From Geosiphon pyriformis (lineage: Eukaryota; Glomeromycota; Glomeromycetes; Archaeosporales; Geosiphonaceae): DNA of 64,000 nucleotides. Where the stretch lies: contig JAAOMT010000134.1 of the NCBI GenBank assembly GCA_016748015.1, forward strand, positions 808,451 through 872,450. The letters are read 5' to 3'. A model generated the notes under the pieces. The model made no database searches, was not told the origin of the DNA, and worked only from the letters and a program-made list of their open reading frames with translations. Made by a program: the position numbers and the translations under genes. Below are positions 49,180-61,275 of this stretch, in pieces; positions within the stretch are counted from its first letter, which is position 1; each line of letters opens with the position of its first letter.

Positions 49180-52100
49180 TGCAGCTATATAAACAGAAAC
49201 TGGATTACCTATATTAGAAAAAAACAAACAAAACTTGTGAAAGCCAAAACAAACACCAACAGTATCAGCTATACCAAGTAATTTAACCACACCAGTAGAA
49301 AATTTCAAAACCGAACCAGAAACTGAGATAATAGCTGAACCATCAATTAGAATCAACCTATTTTTCTCTATATAAGTATGATGCTTAGCACAAATTGACT
49401 AAACACCAATTTTGAATGCAAGACCAAGAGAATGCACAAATTTGACAATCTCCAAACTGGCAATTTTGAAATCATAGAAGATGGAAACAGCCTCGCAAAA
49501 CCAACCATCAAAAACAAAACCTTTATAAAGAGCCGTAAACACAGAAAAATCAGAGATGTAGGATAACAACAGCTACAATATGCCCAAAGAGGAATGAAAG
49601 AGACCAAAAACCACCTTTCAGAAATTCACATGAAACTCCAACAAATGATGCTAAGCAGATTCATCAACCTTACAAGAGAACACATGATTTGACACCTCCA
49701 CTTTACCACAATATAAGCACAATACACTAGGGTACAGCCTATTATAAAGACACTTCCAAACAGCAACCAGTAGCCAGTAATGCAAAGCTTTCATGAAATA
49801 TGTGCATGCATTAGCCAAGGGTTTGCTGGTAAAACTGGTAGCCATGTTCAAATCAGGATATCACACCAATAATGAGTGACACCAATCAACTTTTAATAGC
49901 AAACTGCCAGCCAAAAACTTAGAACCAGAACCAACCTTTCAGCATACATGGCAAACTGAATGATAAATATCACAAACAAAATGTCTAAAATTGTCAGAAA
50001 CAATACTACCATCAGCAATCAAGAAGTGTTCATCCAGACGAGAAGAAAGATACCAATCAGAAAAAAAAGCGGCACCAGCAAATGCATCAGCACACTCATT
50101 CTCTGAAATACCAGAGTAACTTTTTATCTTATGTCAGCTAACTCTTAAATTCTTACCATGAATAACATTGACTATATGATAACACTTGACTCAACATTAA
50201 TTACAAAAGTCAGAACATGCCAACCTCAATTTTGACTTACAAACATCTAAAGCAGATTGACTATCCAAAAACAGTTGAACAGAGCTCGATAAGAGAACAC
50301 ACTCCAGAGCCAGTGCAATAGCCTGCAATTTCACCAATATAGATGACATCAAACCCAACACACTAATTTCCAAACCCAAACCAATGTTCTCAAAATAAGC
50401 AGCAGTGCCAGCTCTACAGCTGGCTGTGCCTAGATTATTAAAAGACCTATTCATGTATACAGACAAGCTGCTAGTACTAGCCTGTGAGAGATGATCACAA
50501 ACAGACACAAAATTACTAGATTCAAAAATGTTCAAAAGTCCAACACCATATAATACCAAGAAAAGAGCAGAAGAGAAACTTACACTATTGAGAAATACAA
50601 TAGAAAGCTTGAACCACTTAAGAACGGGACCACGAGGGTCTAATCTTTTCCAACACTTGAAAGTATACCAATTAAATACAGCACCATGATGATCACAAAG
50701 TTGGTCAACAAAAGCAATACCATGCTGCCGAAGAGAAAGGAGAAACCTAAAAAACTTTAACTCATCCAGAACAGCAGACATTAGAACTCCACCATGGAAT
50801 TAAAAGGAAGTGGCCAAAGAGCCACCCAGAGATAAATTGCAATCAAAAAGAACACGAACCATGTCTGCCAAGAAATTATTAGAAGTACTGACATAAATAC
50901 AGACAGGGAAACTCAGTAGATGGACAGAATTTCAACATAAAACTTGCAAGTCATGGGACCTGTAAGAAAACAAGTGACCCACAACACTACCAGAGTTCGC
51001 AAAACTAACAAGGGAAGCAACTTTACTTTCAGACTGAACTTGAAAGAAAGATTTCAAACCATAAAAAAAAGAATTGTGAATTGTATCACTAAGAAAATTG
51101 AGTGGTAGACCAGATTTAAGCTTCAAGCTTTTGCAAATAAGAGCATCTCATTTGTTGCACACTCCAACAGGAACAAAGCTAAACTGTGTTCTATAGCTAA
51201 TAATAAGATGAAGAACTACCAACACCAGATATAAAAGCTGTTTATCTGAGACAGCTTTTCACAGAACCAGATTGGTGAAAAAACAAATGTCCGAATTTGC
51301 CTTAGCCAAACTAGGCTTTGAAAGACCCTTAGTTGAAAGAAAAACACCTAAATACCGATAAAGTTCACTCTTTTTGGCAATAGATATTGGTAAGCCATTA
51401 ATAGACAGAGAAAAATTGTCAACTCTGCTATTAATAAAAATGACCACTGTTTTGTCATTATTAATAGAAATATTATTTATCTGAAAAAATTTACTAGCAA
51501 CATTAAGAATGTGTTAAGTGGTACTTTAACTATTACCAACCCAAATAGTATTATCAAAAAAAGTGCCAGCAGCAAAAAAAAAAGAAAATTCAGCCTGAAA
51601 TTTGGCACTCCCATTTTTGGAAACAAAATAAGAATTCAATCTATATCCACACACACTCTTCTGATGCTTGACTTCACATAACAGTGGATCATAAAATATA
51701 TGCCACAGAAGGTAAAAAAATATCTCTCCCTAGTCCAAACTATCATGTACCCAATAATCATCTGTTAAACCAAAATCTGTCATAACGCAATTGGTACAAT
51801 CTTTGTAAATACCACTGAAAAAATGAATGAACTTGTTGCACATCTTAATCCTAATTAAACTCTTTTTGAGATGCTCCCAGCCAACCGAATTGTATGCCTT
51901 TTTCATATTCTGTAAAACCATCCAAAATTCCCGATTCTTTTCCAAAGCATCTTCAATAACTGAGCCAATAGCAAAAATGGGAGACTGAGTTATTGTACCT
52001 TTCAGAACCAAAAAATTGTCTTTACGAAGAATGTCAAAAGTGCTGCATACCAAAAAAATCCTATCAGAGAGAATTTTGGAGAGAATTTTACAAGTCATCT

Positions 52101-53800
52101 TAATTAAAGCAATAGGTCGAGTATTTGTAAGAACACTCTCCCAATTATATGGTTTAGAAATCATCGAGACCCAAGCTTTTTTTCAAGAACTAGGCACAAA
52201 TTCACCAAACAAACAAAAGTTCAAAAGCATTAAAAGCATATCCAGAACTGCTTTATTACAATGTTTCCAAAGCTCATTCAATATACCTAAGAGACCAGCA
52301 GCTTTACCATCAGACAGAGAAAAGATCACTTTAAACAATTCATCAAACTCAATTAAACACATAACATCAGAAAAAACTTCATTAAAAACATACTTCAAAG
52401 GTTGATATTGATAACACCAATCACCAGAAATATCATCAACCATGCGATGCTTTCTAGTCCAACTCTCCATAATAATGTCCACCTTAAATTTAACCAAATC
52501 AAGTTCTAGGATAAGTTCATCATCAACAACCAGATAATCAAAAACCACTTTGCAAAATGGGCACTTTAGCACACTTCTAATTGTATGACTCTTATTTATC
52601 TCAAAGCTCTCCATTCTCTTATCTATAGCAGCTCTGATGGTTGTCTTCTTAGCCCTTAAAGATTCAACAAGTTTGGATGTATGATAAGCCTTTCTAGCAC
52701 CACAAAAAGCAGAACAAATGCAACCAGAGCCTGCACCAGAATCCATAACATCTTGAATAACTGAAGCCTTAACATTGTTCAAAGAAGCCCAGCACTTCAT
52801 AAGAGAATTAAAATTCACAACATTCTTCTTATGTGAAGTCTTAACAATTTTAGAAACCAAAAGTTCTAATTTGTGATACCTTGAAGATTCTCTGGTGAAG
52901 ACATTATCAAAGCCCTTAAACCACCTCTTCTTGAACACCTCATTAACCAAGAGAACTATTATCTTGCAAACAACATCCCACATTTCATTCAGATCTGAAA
53001 ACCTTATAGCTGTGACAAACTCATCTGAGAACATCAATACATTGGCCAATATAGCATTACCAAAATCTTTCTATTTAGCTTCATTAGCACTCTTGAAATT
53101 AAACTTCCAATAATCTCTATTTGCTTGCTTGCAAAGAGAGTTTAGCCATGTATCCAAAAGTCCACCCAAATCCACAGACATAAACACAGCCTGATGGTCA
53201 GTATTAAAAAATTTCCCAATGTCAAACACATTTTAATCTGCCACAGTATTGACCAAATTTGAAAAAATAAACAAAAAATCAATCATCTTAGCCACACCAC
53301 AAGAGTTAGCCCATGTTAGCATTTTTACATAAGAACATTTACTTAAAGAATTAACCAAATCAAAATCCAGACACTTTTTGAAATTGACACACTTATAAGA
53401 GTTATCTTCATTGAAGTCACCACCTAGAATTACAAAAGAGAACTCATTTATGGCTTTAGCAATCATAGAATTAATATTACCAGCTTGAGAAAACTGAGCC
53501 ACCAAAGAAGCACCAGCATAGAGCCCCAGAATTAAAACAGAAAGTTTATTTTTGAAGAGTAACTTAAGAGAGATGAGCCAACCAGGAACCTCAGAATCTT
53601 TACACACATGTTTTGCCAAAGAAATGTCTATGATAATTGCAACACCAGAACCCAAATAGCCAGAGTTCAAACCAGAAGTGAAAACCTGAACACCATTAAA
53701 CTTATTCATAATTTATAGGTGAATTTTACCCTTTAACTTAGTCTCAGTAACAACAGTAATCAAATTGTTCTGTTTTTTATGTCAACAAATTATATTATTC
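49180..53800 (-). pseudogene. LINE ORF2 relic (endonuclease, RT, RNase H)
   Basis: Endonuclease at 53709-53233 ('GVAIIIDISL', 'FVILGGDFNEDNS', 'ANSCGVAKMIDFLF'). Reverse transcriptase at about 52400-51200 ('LSDGKAAGLLGILNELWKHC', 'TRPIALIKMTCKILSKILSD', 'NMKKAYNSVGW'); the active site reads FFDN at 51559-51550 instead of F-x-DD. RNase H-like region at 50520-50200 ('QAIALALECV', 'LFLDSQSALDVC'). The C-terminal Cys-rich motif 'CLYCGKVEVSNHVFSC' lies near 49700. Many in-frame stops and the second catalytic Asp changed to Asn show it is dead. Confidence 0.8.
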
Positions 53801-53864
53801 TGTTTTGCAGGATTGTTCATGCCCCTAATATTGCATGTGGCAACCTTCCAAATTGACACACTTA

Positions 53865-55805
53865 TTAAGAAGCAGAAGAAGCTGACATACTCAAATCTGA
53901 ACACAAATGGTCTAATTTATCCAAAATAGACTCAACTGAAACTTTCAAAGCCATCATCTTGAATTTCAAACCACTGACTTTGGTGGTCAAAACCTTAGAA
54001 CTGCTTGAACTTAAGCCAGTAGTTGTATCATTGACGACCTAAAAAGGAGAAGCAGAAATCACCAAAGCACTATTCAAAATCATATTCATATTCAAACTAC
54101 AGACCACAGACACAAGAACCATTGGAGAAAAAACAACAGATGTGACCACTGGGAGCACCAATTCTATGGAACCCAATTTCTTCAAAATACCAAAGACTTG
54201 ATCAGCCAAAAATTCAAGAGAGCATTCCAAAGATGCTAGATGACTATACAAGCCATGGTCACTAAGGGGAACAAAAGCAAATATAGATGTCCCAGTAACA
54301 AGGGATGGATTAGCACTAAAAGAAACTGAGAGGACCACACGAGAAAAAAAACCACCAGCTACTTGAGCCCAAGTTTTGCCACCAAAAGAAACTGAACAGA
54401 CAATAGGGGCCTGTTTTTTCTTATAAATACCAGCTAAGCAGACCTGATCTTGATTAGTTACCACCTGCTTCCCATGAATACTAGAATTTCTACCAACTGA
54501 ACACACATCAGAAATATGACCAAATTGTTTACATTTGGTGCAACAAGCCAGAAAAAGACCAGTTCATCACAGATTCACACACTAAAAAACCAGAACAGAA
54601 CCAATAGCAGCCAACTTGAATGCTTTATCAGCAAAACAAACCACAGCACATCTGTTACATATATAGAAATTGAGATTATGGCCAATAAAACAGGTTTTCC
54701 CATCATATGAATCTAATAAACCAGACAAATTATAAGCAATAGTGCCAACTGGCAAAGTATAGAGCAAAGCCCTATGCTGATCTCTTGAAACTCATGATTG
54801 TTTATTACCAATAGCTTTTGCTACCTGAACAGAATTCTTTCTCATAGAAACAGACCAATTAGCTGTGACCAACTCAGCAATTTCAGATGATTTATATTTA
54901 ACCAAAGCTTTTTGTCACAGGCCAATCAATTGTATCTTGATTGACACAATCTTTCCAAACTTAGAAAACACAGATTCCACAGCCGATTTGAGAAGATCAA
55001 CTGGAATCTTCTTGATAATCACTTTCCGATCCAAATGACTGTTTACTTTCTTTATCTCATTATTAACCAGAATTTTCTTACTAATAGCCAATTCTTTTGT
55101 CTTTTTTAAACTAAATTCCAAAATGAAAGATGACCTGATAATACCTGGAAATTTTGAGGGAGTAAAGGCTTCCCCAAAACCATCCACATGATAAAAAAAT
55201 TTTTTCACACAAATCAACTTATCACTAATTGTCTTACCAGGCACAGCCAAAAGTTCAATGTCAAGTGCAAAAAATTTTGATGAATTGAAGCTCTGTTTCT
55301 TCGGAGCACATGATTCGAGTGGTGGCAGCTTATTGGACCCCAAAACCACATGAGAAAGAAGTACTTGTTCACTATCATCATCACTCATACAGTTGAATGA
55401 AGACTGCTTTGGCAGGTTTCCCAATATATATGTACGGGTGTGAGTTTTTCTCGGTATAGTCTCATCCATATCATTGTTTTCACCTGATTTTACATAGCTG
55501 GTTTCTTTGGCTACCATGTTTACCATATTTTTGACATCTGAAAGTTTGCTCACACTACTAGTAATACTGCCAACTTTGCTGCCTCAAGACACCACAGACT
55601 TGACGCCAACACCACCAATATCTCCCAAGCTCAGAGGGCCTGCAGACAAATCAACCATGTTGCTGGCTATGGTTTTTTTCATTTTCTTGTATAATGCACC
55701 ATGGGAGTAGACAGTATCTAAGCAATTCTTTTTAGCATTTAGGCGGGTCCCCAAATCAGCCAAAACTAAGCCAGAATCACTAGCAGACGAGCCTACCAGT
55801 TCCAT
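53865..55805 (-). pseudogene. LINE ORF1 relic (RRM-like, CCHC)
   Basis: Starts at ATG 55805 (MELVGSSASDSGLVLADLG). A stop near 55581 falls where the family has Trp in 'SWGSE'. It continues in frame with 'YILGNLPKQSSF', 'FFALDIELLAVPGKTISDKL' and an RRM-like segment ('IIKKIPVDLLKSAVESVFSKF', 'GKIVSIKIQLIGL'), then a TGA in place of Trp before 'QKALV'. Next come 'LLYTLPVG'-like sequence, the knuckle 'CTKCKQFGHISDVC' (C-x2-C-x4-H-x4-C) and 'SFGGKTWAQVAGG'. The end is at the TAA at 53865-53867. It is probably a nucleic-acid-binding chaperone of the LINE RNP; now non-functional. Confidence 0.75.
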
Positions 55806-55915
55806 TATGACAAAAGAGATTGTGTTAGAAGAAATGACTTGAATGTACTGAAGGAAAAAAAATAAAATAAAGCAATTTCTCCTATAATTCTTTCACTTTT
55901 ATAGTGGCCAGAAAA

Positions 55916-56139
55916 TTGACAACTTGATTATTTATTGTTAATTTTTAAAAAATTATTATAATTAATTAATATTATTTTTATACAAAAAAACTTAATTTAA
56001 TATTTAAAAAAAAATTTTTATTGGATTTTAACTTGAAATTTTAAATCCAATATATTAGCAAAATTATACAAATTATTATTTATTATTAATATATATTTAA
56101 TAATATTAAAAAAATCTTTTTTTTCATTAATTCCCTGGC
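55916..56139. other. AT-rich spacer between two divergent LINE 5' ends
   Basis: About 220 bp of A/T-rich DNA between the minus-strand LINE start (about 55915) and the plus-strand LINE start (about 56140). Both leaders begin with a similar TGGCCA-(C)TAT/ATA-AAA sequence. Nothing else was recognised. Confidence 0.5.
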
Positions 56140-56350
56140 CATAATAAAAACTAAGAATTATTAATAGAAATACACTTTTTCTCCTCTTTTTTTCCCTAGT
56201 TTTTATAGTTATTTCTTTTAATGTAACTCTTTTTATTGCTATGGATTCAGTAAGTTTTTTTGCTGGTGGTTCTGGTTCTGTTTTGGCTGGATTGGAGATT
56301 CAGTCCAGTACTAAAAAAAAAGTGCATGTAGAAAGTGTTTACTTTCATGA
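56140..56350 (+). mobile_element. 5' end of a second LINE, cut by the gypsy insertion
   Basis: After a T-rich leader, ATG 56241 starts a frame (MDSVSFFAGGSGSVLAGLEI, then 'VESVYFHD') clearly related to the first residues of the minus-strand LINE ORF1 (MELVGSSASDSGLVLADLG ... 'LDTVYSHG'). The frame is interrupted at 56350/56351 by the LTR. The rest of this LINE must lie beyond the right end of the window. Confidence 0.75.
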
Positions 56351-57183
56351 TGTTACAGTTCAAGAATTTAATAGGAATTATAAATAATATAAATTAGCCA
56401 ATCATGAAATAGCACAGCAACAATTTATAAAAAGAAATGATTTACAAATAACAGCAAGCACTATTTTACAATAGCAGCAAGCACTATTATACAAAAGCAG
56501 CAAGCATTATTGTGCAAAAGCAGCAAGCACTATTTCATAATAGCAGTAAGTACTATTTAGAAATAACAAAAATAGAGTATTACAAGACATTATTTTGTAA
56601 AACAATAATTATATATATATATAATAGTTTTTAATGATGAAGAAAAACAGCTTCAACTAGAAGCAACAAGTATCTAAATAAAATTTTATTCAAAAAGAAT
56701 TAAAAAAAATAATAATAAATTGAATGAACATCACAATTACGAGATTAACAATAGAATTCACATACCTTCTCTAGTAAATGAAACTATCATTACATCTCTG
56801 TACTCTTTGGAAGAATAATCTTTGATCAAGATTATTTATGTAGTTACTAATTAAATTAAAAAAAAAGCTTTATTATATACTTAGAAAAATCATGAAAAGA
56901 CTATTAACATTCCATTAGAGAAACACATTAGGCAATTGCAAGGATAATCTCAGAGAAGACTCCAGACAGTGTGTAGATTTCAGATTAGCCTCTAAAAAAA
57001 AGTACACAACATACAAAGACAACTAGAATTAAAGAGAAGACTTACATCACAACATCAAGAGAAAATTTTCAGTACATTATTATTAATATCTAACACATAA
57101 AATAGAAGAACTCACAAGAGACTAATTGCAATTAAAACGGAAAATCAACAATTAAAATATACCAAAAAAACACTCCCATAACA
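56351..57183 (+). repeat. 5' LTR of the gypsy element
   Basis: Starts TGTTAC and ends ATAACA, giving matching TGTTA/TAACA ends. About 577 bp of the 3' copy (63424-64000) align to its left part. It contains five tandem copies of a roughly 23-bp unit with core AGCAGCAAGCACTATT at about 56450-56560. The next bases, 57184-57195 (TTTGGTGAACTC), are the likely primer-binding site, tRNA unassigned. Confidence 0.85.
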
Positions 57184-57261
57184 TTTGGTGAACTCTATGA
57201 AGAAAAAAAATCAAAAAAAAATAATAATTAGCAATAATTTATTGCTAAAAAAAAAAAAAAA

Positions 57262-58450
57262 GTGGCAACAAAAACCCCTACCCTTACTGTTTTTGAATTC
57301 TGCTGTGCTATTTACACACAAAATCAAAGTGATCTTGGATTACCAGAAGGGTGTTGTCCAGTAGAATCTGCTCTCACTTATTATATCAACACCAGAATAA
57401 ATTACCACGTAGAAAAGGAAGAAGAACTACATAACATAAAACTTGGATTGTATAGAAAATTATCACAATACACTACAAAGAAAGTAGCAGTAATAGCCAC
57501 AACTATTGTCAAAATCCATTGTGAAATTGAGCAATACACCAATGAAAATTTTTCAATATCTACAGGAAACATTAGGAAACATATTAACAAAGCCAAAAAA
57601 AATTTAGAAACTAATCAAGAAAGTACTCATCAAAAACTAAGAACACCTGCTCAAACACCAAAGAAAACTGTCACATAATTAGTAAAAAAACAATGCCTTC
57701 ATTTGCCAGAAGAAAGATCTTACCATTTTTCCCCAAATAATAAAATCCAACTCCTATTAGGAGCTGCATCATCATCCACATCAACCCCACAAATGCCGAA
57801 AACTCTTAATTACACTGAAAAGCTCAAACAATGCAATTGGGGAGATATACCAATTACAGAAGGATATTCATTGCTATTTTAAAAACTTCTTTTTCAACCA
57901 AAATTCAGAGCAGAGTTTGAAAACTGTGAAGAGGAGTCTGAATTAGAATCTGAAGAAACCAGTAAAAAAACAAGCACAAGACTGGTCACTGAAACAAGCA
58001 GCCAGTCCAGAAACCAAGAAACTCATAATCAAAAGAAAAAAGTAATACATACCAACCACCTTAGAAATGCAACCAGAAATTTAGCAGCAGCCAAAATAAT
58101 TGCTTGTCACTGTTACTCATAGAATATAGGAAATATAGTATTACTAATCAGTAGATATTAGCCAATTAGAGGTAGACATAGTAAATGTGGAATTCCAGAA
58201 TTTCTTTTAGAAGAATTGCAGGATTCCAAGAATTTCAGGATTCCCCGACAAAGAATTGCAGGATTTTCAGAATTTCAGAATTCCCTGACAAAGAATTGCA
58301 GGATTCCAAAATTCCAGGATTTCTCTCATTAGGAATTTCAGGATTCCTGTCACAAGGAATTGAGGAATTGAGGAATCTTAATTATGTATATATAGCAGTA
58401 GGATTAGAAGCTGAAAAGACAGACCTCTCAAGTTTAGATTTAACCTAAGC
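57262..58450 (+). pseudogene. Gypsy gag (capsid) relic
   Basis: From a GTG where ATG would be expected: 'ATKTPTLTVFEFCCAIYTQN', 'LPEGCCPVESALTYYINTRI', to a stop at 57676-57678. It then reads on in frame through Pro/Gln/Ser-rich sequence with further stops ('SSSTSTPQMPKTLNYTEKL', 'WGDIPITEG'). At 58185-58370 it passes into repeats encoding 'GF.EF.DS'-like sequence. It resembles gag of Glomeromycotina gypsy elements as I remember them. It is non-functional as read. Confidence 0.65.
58190..58375 (+). repeat. GAATTC/GGATTCC-rich minisatellite in gag
   Basis: About three to four imperfect units of roughly 40 bp built on 'aaagaattgcaggattcc' and 'agaatttcaggattcc'. The same GAATT(C/T)-rich stretch is recognisable, decayed, in both gypsy fragments at the left end of the window (about 1010-1120 reversed and 2610-2700 forward), so it is a feature of the family. 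Confidence 0.6.
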
Positions 58451-58988
58451 AACTTTCCAAATCACAACCATCTAATAAATAACTATTTGTTATCTTAAAT
58501 CTATTTCCACTATCAACACTTCATGTTAATAGTAATTAACACATAACCACACTGGAACAATAGCTCTTGATCATGGCTATTGACAGAATACTAAACTTGT
58601 AAATTACCTTGGCTTATTTTTTTTTTTTCTTTATTTTCTTTTTTTTTTCTTTATTTTTTTGCTTTGAGTTTATTGTTGTTTACTAACTCTATTGAGGATT
58701 AACGCGCAGGGCACTGACATCAGGATAAACGTGACTGGTAAAAGACCCAGGAATAAGGATAGAACACTTGATTGAGGATAGCTTACCAGGAGGAATACCA
58801 GCCATCAAGCTGAAAAAAAAATTGACAAAACTGCAGTTTTGGGAAGCTACAAATAAAACTATCACCATTAAATCTCTGTCCATTATATAAAAAACTCAAC
58901 CAAAGCCTTCAGATCATCAGGTTTTTATTTAATCCAACAAAAGAAATATTCACTTGTAACATCGCATTAAGACTTCAGAACAGAAACA

Positions 58989-59046
58989 TGTGCCTGCCAT
59001 TTTTGCAAATGCGTAGGACATTTAATTGGCCAATGTCAAACGTGAA
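58989..59046 (+). pseudogene. CCHC zinc knuckle of gypsy gag
   Basis: One frame gives 'CHFCKCVGHLIGQCQT', an exact C-x2-C-x4-H-x4-C knuckle for RNA packaging, preceded and followed by stop codons. Its place just before the protease is normal for gypsy elements. Confidence 0.7.
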
Positions 59047-59331
59047 TGATGCAAGAGGCATACAAAAATAATTATTATGCATGCCTTCCAAATGCTCAGA
59101 AATTAATACATGCTAATACTATGTTAATACCCCACTATATACTAAAATCAAGAAACTTACCAGCAACAACCAGTAATTTCAAACCCAAACTGGTGTTCAG
59201 AGTTTTAAAGCCAGCTATTATTAGGTTAAAATGCAATTATTACTAAAAATCCTAATCACATAAGACCTAATCAGCAAACAAATGCAAACTACCCAAACTA
59301 CCCAAATTTCCAGTCAACTTACCTTAATATA

Positions 59332-59838
59332 TTGGAAAACTTAAATCTCGGAAATATTAATGATAACGTATTTGGAACCGAAAATATCACCAATAGCCAG
59401 AACTTGATTCAAACAATACTACCAGCCATTGTTATAGAAAATAGCAGCCTCACAGCTATTTTTTCTTTTGAATTAGAGGAAAAAGAGGCTATGTTTAGTG
59501 GAGCAGCATTGAATGAGGAATGTCTAATCACTGCTATATACACAGAAGCAAAAGTAAGCAACACGCCAATCAAACTTATCTTAAACAGTGGATCCGCTGG
59601 AAGCATTGTGACACTTCAACTAGTAAACCAACTGGGTTTCAAAGTTGATTGCACTGTGATGTCTCAAATTATAACAGCCAATAGAAATACCAAGCTGTCT
59701 TATGGCAAAATTGACTTATTCCCTTTTGAAATTAACAATATAATAATACTTACAAAAGTATTAGTAATGAATGCTACACAATATCAAGTGTTAATAAGGA
59801 ATGACTGGCTAACAAAAGCTAATGCCACATTAGACTAG
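59332..59838 (+). pseudogene. Retroviral-type aspartic protease relic
   Basis: Open for 168 codons. The flap and hydrophobic strands are recognisable ('IKLILNSGSAGSIVTLQLVN', 'GKIDLFPFEINNIIIL', 'VLVMNATQYQVLIRNDWLT'). The catalytic DSG triad reads N-S-G (codon AAC at 59584-59586), a GAC-to-AAC change that should abolish activity. The following WLTK(A/T)NA-LD end is typical of the family. Confidence 0.8.
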
Positions 59839-60135
59839 ACCACCCAAAAGCTTCTTATCAGCTATAATAACCACTATGCCAGAATTCCAGCCATATGTGG
59901 CCACTTCCAAAAACCCAGCACCAACCAATGATCTACTTTCGAATTTGAAAAAAATCCAGCCCTACCAGCCATCAAAACTTATCAGCTCTCATAGGCTGAT
60001 GACCAAAGAACAGGACTACTGGCCATACCAACATGGAAGAGCGAAGGAAGATCCGAATAGAACCAGATAAGTCCACAAAAAAACTGCCAGCAACGCAGAC
60101 CAAAACTAGAATATTCGGTTTGCAATAAGAAACTT

Positions 60136-60800
60136 TTGTCCATGACTGCATACAATACACCAAATAAAGACCCAAGAAACCCTACCTACTACTATTGTAA
60201 CCGTTGTAACAAAGAAAAATACAGTTACCCAAAAAGACATGAAAAATGGGACAAAGAACTGTGTTTTACTTATGAAGAACCATTGCCAAAAGGGTGTAAC
60301 TGGATTGACATGCCAGACAGAAAAGGAACGTGTGACACAACTTGCCAATATACAATCTTCATCTGTGACTGGATAAGAGAAGAAATGCCATTCGAAGCAG
60401 TGTTCAACAGAGCATTAAGAAAACTGCAGCACTATGTACATGACAAGAACAAATTATATAACACCACACAGGCCAAAGTAAGAGGAGAAACCACCAAAGA
60501 AATATGACATTGAAAAATGTTAGCCAAAATAGCCAATGAAGTTGTCAACTACAACATATTCGATCCAGTGGACAAATTCCAAGAAAACTACCAACAGCTA
60601 TGCCTCACTCGCCAAGAACAAGAACAGTATTTTATCCAGATTAACACTTACTTTTGCAAAGACTGTCTTATCCTGTGCCAAAGTCAGTGCTATGAAAAGT
60701 GTCAATATGAAAGAGACTTGGTAAGAAAAATGGAAATTGAGAATCAGCAGTACCAAAATCAATCAATAAATCAACAAGACTCATCTGATGGTTCCGAGTC
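60136..60800 (+). pseudogene. Cys-rich segment between protease and dUTPase
   Basis: Two consecutive open stretches (60136-60507, 60517 onward) encode cysteine clusters: 'YYCNRCNKEKYSYPKRH', 'KGCNWIDMPDRKGTCDTTCQ', 'FCKDCLILCQSQCYEKC'. The spacing suggests two zinc-binding modules, family not recognised. A Gln/Ser/Glu-rich linker leads into the dUTPase. Confidence 0.5.
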
Positions 60801-60834
60801 AGAAAAATTTGTAGCCTATACTGATCTAGAACAA

Positions 60835-61275
60835 GAGATTGACATCAGATACTTTGACAATAGGCACTTAGGAATAATACCTGAAAGAGTCCATTCAACT
60901 GATGCTGGATTTGATCTACGTTATCTGGAAGACCAATCCACAATATTACTACCCAGGAGCATCACCAAAATCAACCTGAAAATAGTGGTTGAAATTCTGC
61001 CAGGAATAATGGTTTAAATAGTGTCGCGATCAAGTCTTGTGAAAAAAAAATAAGTATTTAAGGAGAAGTAATTGATTCTGGCTACACTAGAAATTTAATG
61101 GTTTTGTTACAGAACAATTCAGAAAAACTTTATACAATTGAATCTAAGAAAAAAATTGCACAAGCAATTTTTCTACCATTGGTAAAAATTGGAAAATTTG
61201 TGCCAGTAGAAAATTGTGAGGAATTGATACAAACAACAAGAGGAACTTTTGGTTTTGGATTAACAGGAAAAGAAA
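60835..61275 (+). pseudogene. dUTPase domain within gypsy pol
   Basis: All five trimeric-dUTPase motifs are visible. Motif 1: 'DAGFDLR' (about 60899-60920). Motif 2: 'SRSSL' (about 61027-61041, after a stop). Motif 3: 'GEVIDSGYTRNL' with the catalytic Asp and the uracil-stacking Tyr (about 61062-61097). Motif 4: 'KIAQAIFLP' (about 61153). Motif 5: 'TRGTFGFGLTGK' (about 61233-61272; canonical FGSTG). Two or more stops and one frameshift before motif 3 inactivate it. Known function of the family: dUTP hydrolysis to limit uracil in cDNA. Confidence 0.85.

Larger units (their letters stand above)
49039..55915 (-). mobile_element. LINE (non-LTR retrotransposon), near full length, inactive
   Basis: On the minus strand: a 5' leader (from about 55915), an ORF1 relic with an RRM-like domain and CCHC knuckle, then an ORF2 relic with AP-endonuclease, reverse transcriptase, RNase H and a C-terminal Cys-rich region. 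It ends in an A-rich tail (T run at 49039-49053 on the + strand). Every ORF is cut by stops, many at expected Trp or Gln codons. The family resembles the abundant LINEs I recall from Glomeromycotina genomes. Confidence 0.85.
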
